A DNA stretch of 9,496 nucleotides from Ottowia sp. Lineage in GTDB: Bacteria; Pseudomonadota; Gammaproteobacteria; Burkholderiales; Burkholderiaceae_C. Position 1 is the stretch's first letter; each line of letters starts with the position of its first letter. Where the stretch lies: assembly GCA_023228705.1 (NCBI GenBank), contig JALOAS010000106.1, positions 1-9,496 of the forward strand. The letters are read 5' to 3'. Made by a program: the position numbers and the translations under genes. Of this stretch, positions 1 to 6,678 are shown one piece after another. Below the pieces are notes generated by a model. The model did not search any database. It saw nothing but the letters and a program-made list of their open reading frames with translations, and was not told the origin of the DNA.

Positions 1-67
1 GAGCCGTCGCCATCGGTGACTTTGACGGCGCCTCGTGAAATTTTCAGGAGCCGGTGCAAACGCTGGA
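1..67. other. Unassigned sequence downstream of nosX
   Basis: The stretch after the nosX stop is too short to assign. A 6-bp inverted pair, GCCGTC (3-8) and GACGGC (24-29), could be part of a terminator, but any T-run would lie outside the window. A minus-strand ATG at 11-13 could open another gene, but only four codons are visible. Confidence 0.3.
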
Positions 68-1063
68 TCAGGCCACGGCCTCGAAGCGCCGGCTGCCATT
101 GCGCAGCAGCCAGGCGCTTGCGCCGCTGGCTGCAAGTACGCGACGCATCCCGGTCGAATCCATCACGTAAAGTGCCGTGGACAGCGCATCGGCGGTGGTG
201 GCGTTGGCTGCCTGCACCGAAACGCTGCGGTAGCGTGCGTCGGCACGTCCGCTGCGCGGATCGAAGATGTGCGTGACAGCGCCGGTCGTGTCCAGCAGGG
301 TGCCGCGTCCGGACGAGGTGCTGACCGCCTGGTTGCGGATTTGCAGCGTCTTCAGCGGCCGGCGTGCCTCGCTGTCATCGGCCAGGCCGACGCGCCAGGG
401 CGCAAGACCGGCGTCCAGCGCCAGGCCGCGTACCTCGCCCATGTCCACCAGTGCATGCTCGAGGCCGGCGTCGCGCAACAGCTCGGTTACGCGATCGGTA
501 ATGTAGCCTTGGGCGATGCCGTTGAGGGTGAGGGCCATGCCGGGCCGTGCCAGGCGCACGCTTCGGCCCGTGACTTCTATGGCGCGCCAGTCCACCTGTT
601 TCAGGGCCTCGGCCACCTGTTCGGCACGGGGCAGGGCCTGGCCACGCCTGGCGGCATCGGCGTACAGGTCCCACAGCACCTGCACGCTGGGGTCAAAAGC
701 CCCCTGCGTGAGCGCGCTCAACTGGCGCGACTCCTGTAGCAGGCGCAGCAGGTCGCCGGGCGCGGCGTCGAGGCGGCCTGCGCGGTTCAGGCGCACCAGT
801 GCGCTGTCGTTGCGGTACAGGCTGAAGACCTGCTCGAGGCGCCGCACCTCGGTCACGGCGCGCAACACCAGCTGCTCGGCCCAGGCGCGGTCCGGGTGGT
901 GGATCTGCAGCTGCGCGTCGGCCCCGAGCGCGATCCCGCGCCAGCTCGTGACATCGGGCAGCCTGCCGGCCTGCGCCGGGCGCAGGGCCAGCGGCAGCAG
1001 GGCAGCGGCGCTGCCGGCGGCAACGATGCCGATGAAGCGGCGGCGGTTGGGTGATGGTTTCAT
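68..1063 (-). CDS. nosX: NosX, ApbE-family FMN transferase for NosR maturation
   Basis: 331 residues. ApbE-family proteins move FMN from FAD onto a threonine of target flavoproteins; NosX does this for NosR in the periplasm. The N terminus has a twin-arginine-like export signal (RRRF at 7-10, then a hydrophobic stretch to about 28, AQA near 30-32), so export by Tat is likely. ApbE family motifs appear in order: YRNDSALVRLN (83-93), FDPSV (123-127), NGIAQGYITD (181-190), VDMGEVR (206-212), THIFDPRSG (264-272) and ADALSTALYV (291-300), the last carrying the Asp and Thr typical of the metal/flavin site. Length is normal for the family. The ATG overlaps the nosL stop by 4 bases (ATGA), and GGAG lies 7 bases upstream, so translation is probably coupled. 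Its target is very likely the SGATVT motif in NosR, encoded in the same operon. A general ApbE/FMN transferase label is equally valid; the nosX name rests on operon position. Confidence 0.93.
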   Translation of the reverse strand: MKPSPNRRRFIGIVAAGSAAALLPLALRPAQAGRLPDVTSWRGIALGADAQLQIHHPDRAWAEQLVLRAVTEVRRLEQVFSLYRNDSALVRLNRAGRLDAAPGDLLRLLQESRQLSALTQGAFDPSVQVLWDLYADAARRGQALPRAEQVAEALKQVDWRAIEVTGRSVRLARPGMALTLNGIAQGYITDRVTELLRDAGLEHALVDMGEVRGLALDAGLAPWRVGLADDSEARRPLKTLQIRNQAVSTSSGRGTLLDTTGAVTHIFDPRSGRADARYRSVSVQAANATTADALSTALYVMDSTGMRRVLAASGASAWLLRNGSRRFEAVA

Positions 1064-1629
1064 GGCGTGGCTCCGGTGCGCGTGGAACGTGCAGCCGGCG
1101 GCGTTCCGGCTGCGGTGCCGAAGATGAGGTCCTCGGGCATGTCGTCAAAGGCAACGAGGCGCCCGCCGTGCTCCTGCTGGAACGCCTGGGCTGCGGCCTC
1201 GTCGCCGAACGGCAGCACATCGGGTACGCCCATGTTGCCCAGATGATCGCTGCCGGCCAGATAGCTGGCCTGGCGCGCATCGATCCAGGCGTCGGGCGGG
1301 AAGCTGCCGTCGGGCTGCAGGTGCGCCACGTCCTGCACGTAGATGGCCAGGATGGCCTTGGGCTCGTCGGGCATGATGCTGAAGGCAAAAACCTCGCGTA
1401 TGGTGGAAAACCAGATCGGCTTGTCCTCGTCGCGAATCAGGACCTGTCCCTTGGGGCCAGGGTGCTCGAACATGTACATGCCGCAGTAGTGGCCGCGCGC
1501 ATCGTCGGGGATTTCCGCCACCGGCGGCGGCGCTGCGGCGCTGGCCGGGCCGCCGTTCCTGCACGCGCTGAGCGACAGGACCAGGGCCAGCAGCAGGCCC
1601 CGGAGCAGCGCGTATCCGTGTGCATCCAT
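1060..1629 (-). CDS. nosL: NosL, copper-binding lipoprotein chaperone
   Basis: 189 residues. NosL proteins bind Cu(I) and hand it to the NosDFY machinery for assembling the copper centres of NosZ. A lipoprotein signal is visible: hydrophobic residues from about 9, then the lipobox LSAC with Cys23 as the lipidation site. After a short Ala/Pro linker comes the family copper motif HYCGMYM (Cys49, Met51, Met53). Later segments typical of NosL are IWFSTIREVFAF, AIYVQD, the WIDARQASYLAGS region, and PFGDEAAAQAFQQEHGG, with conserved acidic, Met and aromatic residues. The last 15 or so residues are a low-complexity Ala/Thr/Arg/Pro tail. I chose the ATG at 1629 because GGAGG stands 8 bases upstream, the lipobox then falls at the right distance, and it overlaps the nosY stop by one base (TGATG). 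An in-frame reading extends further upstream but only as an alternate-frame shadow of nosY. Confidence 0.93.
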   Translation of the reverse strand: MDAHGYALLRGLLLALVLSLSACRNGGPASAAAPPPVAEIPDDARGHYCGMYMFEHPGPKGQVLIRDEDKPIWFSTIREVFAFSIMPDEPKAILAIYVQDVAHLQPDGSFPPDAWIDARQASYLAGSDHLGNMGVPDVLPFGDEAAAQAFQQEHGGRLVAFDDMPEDLIFGTAAGTPPAARSTRTGATP

Positions 1630-2459
1630 CACAGCGGCCTCCGGCGGAAAACGGCCGTTGCCAGTGCAAACGGCACGATGATCCACAGCAGTTGAACAGC
1701 CAGCAGCGCAGCCCTGGACAGATCGATCTGTTCGCTCAGGCCGGCCATGCCGGCAAACATGGCCACGTTCTCGTAGCCGGTGAGGTTGAGCAGGCGGTAG
1801 ACATCGGTGGGGTTGAACAGCAAGATGGTGTTGAGCAGCGGTGCCGTGATGACGCGTCCCTGGTCGGCCACCAGCAGGCCCAGCAGTGCCATGTCGTAGA
1901 TGACCACCAGCAGCAGCCAGACGCCGATGGCGATGCCGGCCGCGGTGGCACGCTCGGCCACCAGTGAGCTGACGAGGTAGCCCATGGCCAGGAAGCTTGC
2001 GCCCAGCAGCACGCTGGCGACGATGAGAAAGACAAAGGGCCCCCAGGCGGCAAAGTCGATGCCGCCGTGCGCCCACTGCAGGGTGATGCCGGCCAGACCG
2101 TAGCCCAGGGTCGTGGCCAGCGTCAGGATGGCCAGGTGGCCCAGGAACTTGCCGACCATGACCTGCCAGCGCGCCACCGGGTAGCTCAGCAGCAGGGCCA
2201 TGGTGCCGCGTTCGACCTCGCCGACCACGGCATCGAAGGACAGCAGCAGCGCGATCAGCGGCACCAGGAAGATGGACAGGCTGGACAGGCTGACCACGGT
2301 GACCGTCAGCGGGTCGACCTTGACTGCGCCGGTGGGCGCGCTGCCCAGGAAGCCCAGCGCCAGCGCCAGCGCCGTCAGCAGCAAGGTGACAGCCAGCACC
2401 CAGCGGTTGCGCAGGCCGTCGCGCAGTTCCTTGTGCAGGATGATGAAGATGGCGGACAT
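1629..2459 (-). CDS. nosY: NosY, ABC-2 type membrane permease of the NosDFY complex
   Basis: 276 residues. This is the membrane subunit of the NosDFY complex, which uses ATP hydrolysis by NosF to support copper cluster assembly on NosZ through periplasmic NosD. Six hydrophobic segments are visible at about 20-38, 55-76, 105-127, 138-167, 173-197 and 249-271, the count expected for this family. Between segments 2 and 3 lies the ABC-2 permease hallmark EVERGTMALLLSYPVARWQ (81-99), a coupling region for the ATPase. The start is the ATG at 2459, giving the MSAIFIILHKELRDGLRNRW opening typical of NosY, with AAGG about 10 bases upstream. The frame stays open for another 45 codons upstream but those overlap nosF and read as arginine-rich shadow sequence. 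The gene begins 5 bases after the nosF stop and overlaps nosL by one base. Confidence 0.93.
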   Translation of the reverse strand: MSAIFIILHKELRDGLRNRWVLAVTLLLTALALALGFLGSAPTGAVKVDPLTVTVVSLSSLSIFLVPLIALLLSFDAVVGEVERGTMALLLSYPVARWQVMVGKFLGHLAILTLATTLGYGLAGITLQWAHGGIDFAAWGPFVFLIVASVLLGASFLAMGYLVSSLVAERATAAGIAIGVWLLLVVIYDMALLGLLVADQGRVITAPLLNTILLFNPTDVYRLLNLTGYENVAMFAGMAGLSEQIDLSRAALLAVQLLWIIVPFALATAVFRRRPL

Positions 2460-2464
2460 GGCGG

Positions 2465-3388
2465 TCACCCTTGCTCGCGGCGCAGGAAGTGCGCGTACAT
2501 TTCGTCCAGGCTGGGTGCGTCGATTTCTATGTCGGCCAGGCCCGGCATTGCGCACGCCTGGCGCAGCACGGTCAATTTGTCGGGCTCGCTGCAACTGCGC
2601 TCCAGCCGGTGCCGGCCCACGCGTCGCCAGCCCTCGGGCACGGCCGCCACTTCCGCAGCCAGCGTCGCGCGCACGCGCACCGGCAGCGCGGCGCTGGCGC
2701 GCAAGTCGCCGAGCGTGCCGTCGGCAATCTTGCGTCCTTTTTGCAGCACGATGACGCGGTCGGCGTGGCGCTCCAGTTCGGCCAGCGCATGCGTGCTCAG
2801 CAGGATGGCGGCGCCGGCGTCACGCAGCTGGGCCACGATGTCGTAGAACAGCAGGCGCGATGCCGGGTCCAGGCCGGTGGTGGGCTCGTCCAGCAGCAGC
2901 AGGCGCGGCTGGCCCAGGATGGCCTGCGCCAGGGCCAGGCGCTGACGCATGCCCTTGCTGTAGCCTCCCACGCGCCGGCGGGCGGCATCGGCAATGCCCA
3001 CGCGTGTCAGCAGCGCCGCATTGCCGCCGGGATCCAGCCCCTTCAGGCGGGCGTAAAAGTCCAGGGTCTCGGCGCCGGTGAGCGCCGGGTGCAGCGCTGC
3101 GGTTTCCGGCAGGTAGCCGACGTGCCGGCGCTGGCGTGCGGCGGCACGGCTGCTTGCGTCCTCGCCAAGGACCTCGACGCGGCCCGCGTCGGCGCGGATC
3201 AGGCCCAGGATGAGCTTGATGACCGTGCTCTTGCCGGCGCCGTTGTGCCCCACCAGCACCGTGGTCTGGCCCGGCGCGAGGTCCAGGCTGACGCCGTCGA
3301 CGGCACGCTGGCGGCCATAGGTCTTGACGGCGGCCTGCAGGCGCACGGGTGCCGGCGCCTGCGGCGTGGCTGGTGGCATGCCGCTCAT
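2465..3388 (-). CDS. nosF: NosF, ATPase of the NosDFY complex
   Basis: 307 residues. Cytoplasmic ABC ATPase that pairs with NosY and drives NosD-dependent copper site assembly on NosZ. Visible motifs: Walker A GHNGAGKST (47-55); a Q-loop position in GYLPETAAL (91-99), where the usual Gln is replaced by Glu as in many ABC-2 exporters; signature GGYSKGMRQR (141-150) in place of LSGGQ, again common in this branch; Walker B LLLLDEPTTGLDP (162-174) with the Asp and the catalytic Glu168; and H-loop STH with His200. The C-terminal 100 residues are a less conserved accessory part. The ATG overlaps the nosD stop as ATGA, with GAGG 10 bases upstream. A second ATG three codons downstream (MPPATPQ) is an equally possible start. 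By sequence alone it could be any ABC-2 ATPase; its place between nosD and nosY settles the name. Confidence 0.94.
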   Translation of the reverse strand: MSGMPPATPQAPAPVRLQAAVKTYGRQRAVDGVSLDLAPGQTTVLVGHNGAGKSTVIKLILGLIRADAGRVEVLGEDASSRAAARQRRHVGYLPETAALHPALTGAETLDFYARLKGLDPGGNAALLTRVGIADAARRRVGGYSKGMRQRLALAQAILGQPRLLLLDEPTTGLDPASRLLFYDIVAQLRDAGAAILLSTHALAELERHADRVIVLQKGRKIADGTLGDLRASAALPVRVRATLAAEVAAVPEGWRRVGRHRLERSCSEPDKLTVLRQACAMPGLADIEIDAPSLDEMYAHFLRREQG

Positions 3389-4665
3389 GGCTGCAAGACC
3401 TCGAACCGGCGCAGCGCAGGCGTGTCGGGAGCAACCATCAACGGTGCGCTGTCGACCACGCCGCCGGGCAATATGGCCGGGAACTGCGTCTGCGCCCAGC
3501 GCACCATGGCCACTGCCGGGCTGTTGATGAGCAGGCGTGCAGCCGGTGCGCGCCAGACCACCTGGTCGATGATGTCGTTGGGCCGGTAGGCGGTGTCGGC
3601 AATGCCGTCGCCGTCGAGGTCGAAACCACTGTGGTCGCTCCAGTAATTGCCGCGCCCCTCATGCGACCACTCCAGGTAGCGTGTGCCGACATACTTGACC
3701 TGGTTGCGGTTGTCCATGAAGATATTGCCGCTGATCCGGTTGCCCTCGGAGCCGGCGGTGTAGTGCACGCCAACCTCGCAGCCCCGAAAGACGTTGTCGG
3801 CAATGCGATTGAAATTGGAGTTGTAGAGGAACATGCAGCGCTTGCCGCCTTCAAGCACATTCCCCTCAACCGTGGAGTACTGCGTGGCGTTGAAATTGAG
3901 CCCCTGCTCGCTGCTGCCAACGCCGATGTTGCCACGCACCGTGAGGTTGCTCGAGAACATGAGCGCGTAGGCGATCTCGTTGTCCACCGAGACGTTGTTG
4001 CTGACTTCGCTGTCGTTCGTGTACATGTAGTGCACGGCGTAGCGCAGCTTGCTGAAGCGGTTGCCGGCAAAGACATTTTGTTTGCTGACGTTGGAATAAA
4101 TGCCGTCGCGCCCCTGCGAGATGTCGTTGTCCAGTATCCTGGAGCCGGGCGCATTCCAGACGGTCACGCCATTGCCGCGCTCGTTGCGGCGCAGCTCGTT
4201 GTTGCCCACGATGCGGTTGCCACGCACCAGGGCATCGATGGCGCCCCAGACGTAGACGCCAACGGAGTTGTCGACGATCACGTTGTCCTCTATCAGTGCG
4301 CGCTTGAAGTCGCGCTCGAGGAAAATGCCGGCATCCATGTCCGGCAGGCTCAGGCCCGAGTCACTGACGGTGAGCCGGCGCACGCTCACGTCCGAGGCCT
4401 TGATCCAGATCGTGCGCCCCCGGCGCTCGCCCTTGACGTGCGCGCTGTGGTCGGCCGGGCCCTGCAGGGTCAGCGGCTTGTCCACGATGATGTTGCCGCG
4501 GTAGATGCCGCTGGCCAGATGCAGCGTATCGCCGGGTGCGGCGGCGGCGATGGCCGCCTGCAGGTCGGCGCCCGCAGGCACGGCAATGCCGGCTGCGTGC
4601 GCCGCCGGGACCAGCGCGCACGCAGCCAGCACGGGCAGGACCAGCTTGCGCACTGCCTGCCGCAT
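3385..4665 (-). CDS. nosD: NosD, periplasmic copper assembly beta-helix protein
   Basis: 426 residues. NosD is the periplasmic part of NosDFY, which contacts NosL and apo-NosZ during CuZ cluster formation. A Sec-type signal peptide covers about residues 1-24 (positive start, hydrophobic core LVLPVLAACALVP, cleavage after AHA). The mature protein opens with the AGADLQAAIAAAAPGDTLHL pattern common to right-handed parallel beta-helix (CASH/NosD) domains. It then shows many rungs with repeated N-x-I/V and G-N-x-I spacing, for example NVIVDNSVGVYVWG, GNRIVGNN, DNDISQGRDGIYS, GNRFSKLRYAVHYMY, GNVLEGG and ISGNIFMDN. A DLDGDGIAD segment follows the helix, then the family's RPNDIIDQVVWR and RLLINSPAV region. 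The length is normal. The gene starts 3 bases after the nosZ stop, with AAGG inside the nosZ end as ribosome binding site. Confidence 0.95.
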   Translation of the reverse strand: MRQAVRKLVLPVLAACALVPAAHAAGIAVPAGADLQAAIAAAAPGDTLHLASGIYRGNIIVDKPLTLQGPADHSAHVKGERRGRTIWIKASDVSVRRLTVSDSGLSLPDMDAGIFLERDFKRALIEDNVIVDNSVGVYVWGAIDALVRGNRIVGNNELRRNERGNGVTVWNAPGSRILDNDISQGRDGIYSNVSKQNVFAGNRFSKLRYAVHYMYTNDSEVSNNVSVDNEIAYALMFSSNLTVRGNIGVGSSEQGLNFNATQYSTVEGNVLEGGKRCMFLYNSNFNRIADNVFRGCEVGVHYTAGSEGNRISGNIFMDNRNQVKYVGTRYLEWSHEGRGNYWSDHSGFDLDGDGIADTAYRPNDIIDQVVWRAPAARLLINSPAVAMVRWAQTQFPAILPGGVVDSAPLMVAPDTPALRRFEVLQP

Positions 4666-4668
4666 CGC

Positions 4669-6573
4669 TCAGGCCTTTTTGGGCTTGACGTACATCTGCC
4701 CCGACATTTCCATGTGCAGGGCATGGCAGAACCACTGGCAGTAGTACCAGTGCACGCCGGGGCGCGAGGCCGTGAAGGTGATCGAGGAGGTCTGCTGCGG
4801 GCTGACCTCCATGGCCAGGCCATAGCCGCTCAGGGTGAAGCCGTGCGTGAGGTCCTCGATCTGCTCGACGTTGGTCACGACCACGGTGACTTCGTCCCCC
4901 TCGTCGACCTCGAACCGGTTCAGGCTGAACACCGGCGCCACCGATGTCATGTACACGCGCACCTTGTTGCCGTCGCGAATGACCTCGGCCGCGGACTCCA
5001 GCGTGACACCGTCTGCCTCGGCCTGCTTGCGCACGTCGTCCCACCAGGGGTCGTCGCGGTCCCAGGCATTTTTCGGTCGCACGACATCGGCCCGCACCAG
5101 CAGCATGTCGTGGGGCTCGGCAAAGCTCGGGCCGTCGTGCACCAGCTTCATCTTGTCGCCCGAGATGTCGATGAGCTGGTCGTTCTCGGGCTTGAGCGGG
5201 CCGACGTTGAGGAAGCGGTCCTTGGAGAACTTGTTCAGTGACACCAGCCACTTGCCGTCGGCTTCCCGGGTTTCACCCATGGTCGTGTGGTTGTGGCCCG
5301 GCTGGTAGTGCACGTCGAGCTTTTGCGCGATGTATTCCGCGTCCTGGCCGGCGTACGCCTGCCTTGCCTTTTCCAGGCTCCACTTGACGATCTGGCTGTC
5401 GATGAAGAGCGTGGTGTAGGCGTTGCCGCGGCCATCAAAGGCCGTGTGCAGCGGGCCCAGGCCCAGCTCCGGTTCGGCCACCACGACGTCGCGCTCCTTG
5501 ATCTTGCCGTCGAACAGGTCGTCGAGCTTGCGCACGTCGATCACGGTCACCGTGGGCGAGAGCTTGCCGTTGAAGACCACGTGTATGCCGTCGGGCGCGG
5601 CGTTGCAGCCGTGCGGCGAATTGGGCACCGGAATGTAGCGCGTGAGCTCCGAGCCGTGGGTGCCGTCCACCACCTTGACGCCGTTGATTTCCTGGTAGTC
5701 GCCGTCCGCTATCGCCTGCTCGATGCGCTTGAGGTTGAAGACCACGGCCCAATCCTGCTCGTTGGCGGTCATTTCACCAAGATTCAGGCCCTTTTCCGAG
5801 TTGTAGCAGGTGGAGAAGGCGTACTTGCCCTGGTAGTCGGCGTCCATGTTGTCCAGGTTGCCGTCAACCCGCACCTGCCAGGCGATTTCCATGGTGTCGC
5901 CGTCTATGGCGGTGAACACGGCCCAGAAGTTCTTCTGCGGGTCGTCCATCACGGTGCCGTCGTTGGGAATGGGCACGATGTGCTCGCCGTTGGCGAACAC
6001 GTAGCCGGTGCGCGGGTAGCGCTGCGGCCGCAGGCCGTGGATGGCGCTGGCGTTGGGAATTTCTATGATCTTGTCGGTTTTCATCACGTCGCAACGGATG
6101 CGCGCCACGCGCGTGTTGGCCTTGTCGTTGATGAAGATGTAGCGCCCGTCGTAGGTGCCGTCGGTGAACGACATGTGCGGATGGTGCGCATCGCCGTTGG
6201 GCAGCACGCCGCCAAAGTGATCCAGGGCAAACTTGCGTGTCTCCGGCGTCAGGCCCTCGGTCATGATCTTGCGGCTCTCGTTGGTCAGGCCCCAACCCGT
6301 GGCGCTGCAGATGTTGAACACCGGGATGCGCATGAGCTCGCGCATGGACGGCAGCCCCAGGATGCGCACCTCTCCCGAGTGGCCGCCGGAGTTGAACGCG
6401 TAGTAGTCGTCCAGGTCGCCCGGATGGACCTCCGTGCTCTGTGCGCCGCTTTTGTCGGCCGCCTGCACCCGCGTCAGGTGCGATGCGCCGACCACCGCCG
6501 CGCCGGAAAGCGCGGCTGTGCCCAGCAATGTCCGGCGGCTGACGCCGGTCTTGATCCTGTTGTCGTCGGTCAT
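4669..6573 (-). CDS. nosZ: NosZ, nitrous oxide reductase (clade I, Tat-exported)
   Basis: 634 residues. Periplasmic copper enzyme reducing N2O to N2, the last step of denitrification. A Tat signal, SRRTLLG at 12-18 followed by a hydrophobic stretch and cleavage near VQAA (36-39), marks the clade I form. The N-terminal beta-propeller carries seven histidines in the contexts expected for the CuZ ligands: His130 and His131 (DAHHPH), His179 (SAIHG), His321 (SPHGC), His376 (PLHTAF), His427 (PGHNH) and His488 (EPHD). The C-terminal cupredoxin domain holds a full CuA site: His577 (LTHGF), then Cys612, Trp614, Cys616, His620 and Met623 within CQWFCHALHMEM. The spacing of these six equals that in characterised NosZ proteins. 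The ATG at 6573 has AGGAG 7 bases upstream. nosR lies 105 bp upstream and nosD 3 bp downstream. All ligands are present, so an active enzyme is expected if the accessory genes are expressed. Confidence 0.98.
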   Translation of the reverse strand: MTDDNRIKTGVSRRTLLGTAALSGAAVVGASHLTRVQAADKSGAQSTEVHPGDLDDYYAFNSGGHSGEVRILGLPSMRELMRIPVFNICSATGWGLTNESRKIMTEGLTPETRKFALDHFGGVLPNGDAHHPHMSFTDGTYDGRYIFINDKANTRVARIRCDVMKTDKIIEIPNASAIHGLRPQRYPRTGYVFANGEHIVPIPNDGTVMDDPQKNFWAVFTAIDGDTMEIAWQVRVDGNLDNMDADYQGKYAFSTCYNSEKGLNLGEMTANEQDWAVVFNLKRIEQAIADGDYQEINGVKVVDGTHGSELTRYIPVPNSPHGCNAAPDGIHVVFNGKLSPTVTVIDVRKLDDLFDGKIKERDVVVAEPELGLGPLHTAFDGRGNAYTTLFIDSQIVKWSLEKARQAYAGQDAEYIAQKLDVHYQPGHNHTTMGETREADGKWLVSLNKFSKDRFLNVGPLKPENDQLIDISGDKMKLVHDGPSFAEPHDMLLVRADVVRPKNAWDRDDPWWDDVRKQAEADGVTLESAAEVIRDGNKVRVYMTSVAPVFSLNRFEVDEGDEVTVVVTNVEQIEDLTHGFTLSGYGLAMEVSPQQTSSITFTASRPGVHWYYCQWFCHALHMEMSGQMYVKPKKA

Positions 6574-6580
6574 GGAATAA

Positions 6581-6585
6581 CTCCT
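6581..6585 (-). promoter_or_regulatory. Ribosome binding site of nosZ
   Basis: AGGAG read on the minus strand, 7 bases before the nosZ ATG. It is among the strongest Shine-Dalgarno matches in the window, with the GGAGG before nosL. It fits NosZ being the most abundant protein of the operon, and it fixes the start at 6573. Confidence 0.8.
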
Positions 6586-6640
6586 GTGGAGAATTGCCGT
6601 GCCTGGCGCCTGCGTTTGTCAGGGCGCGTGAGCACGTCGG

Positions 6641-6654
6641 TTGGAAATCGACAA
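6641..6654 (-). promoter_or_regulatory. Possible FNR/NNR-type site upstream of nosZ
   Basis: The 14-base string TTGTCGATTTCCAA on the minus strand has the TTG-N8-CAA frame of Crp/FNR-family sites (TTGAT-N4-ATCAA, or TTGAC-N4-GTCAA for NNR/DNR). Only the outer three bases of each half match well; the inner two do not. Its centre is about 75 bases before the nosZ ATG, a distance that would suit a class II promoter with a short leader. I see no convincing -10 element. nosZ is known to have its own anaerobically induced promoter in several denitrifiers, which makes the position reasonable. A chance match is quite possible. Confidence 0.25.
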
Positions 6655-6678
6655 TTGAAGTGATTCGGCATATGTGTC

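Noticed and set aside
3..29. Inverted repeat GCCGTC/GACGGC downstream of nosX as an operon terminator
   Set aside because: The loop is 15 bases, the stem only 6, and the region where a T-run would be expected is outside the window.
2556..3300. NosF non-canonical signature YSKGM and Glu in place of the Q-loop Gln as a defect
   Set aside because: Both variants are common in ABC-2 type ATPases, and Walker A, Walker B and the H-loop are intact.
3349..5241. Long plus-strand open frame of 630 codons opposite nosD and nosZ
   Set aside because: It lies wholly antisense to nosD and nosZ, whose protein motifs are unmistakable. The plus-strand translation is Val/Ala/His-rich with no domain, as expected from a high-GC shadow frame.
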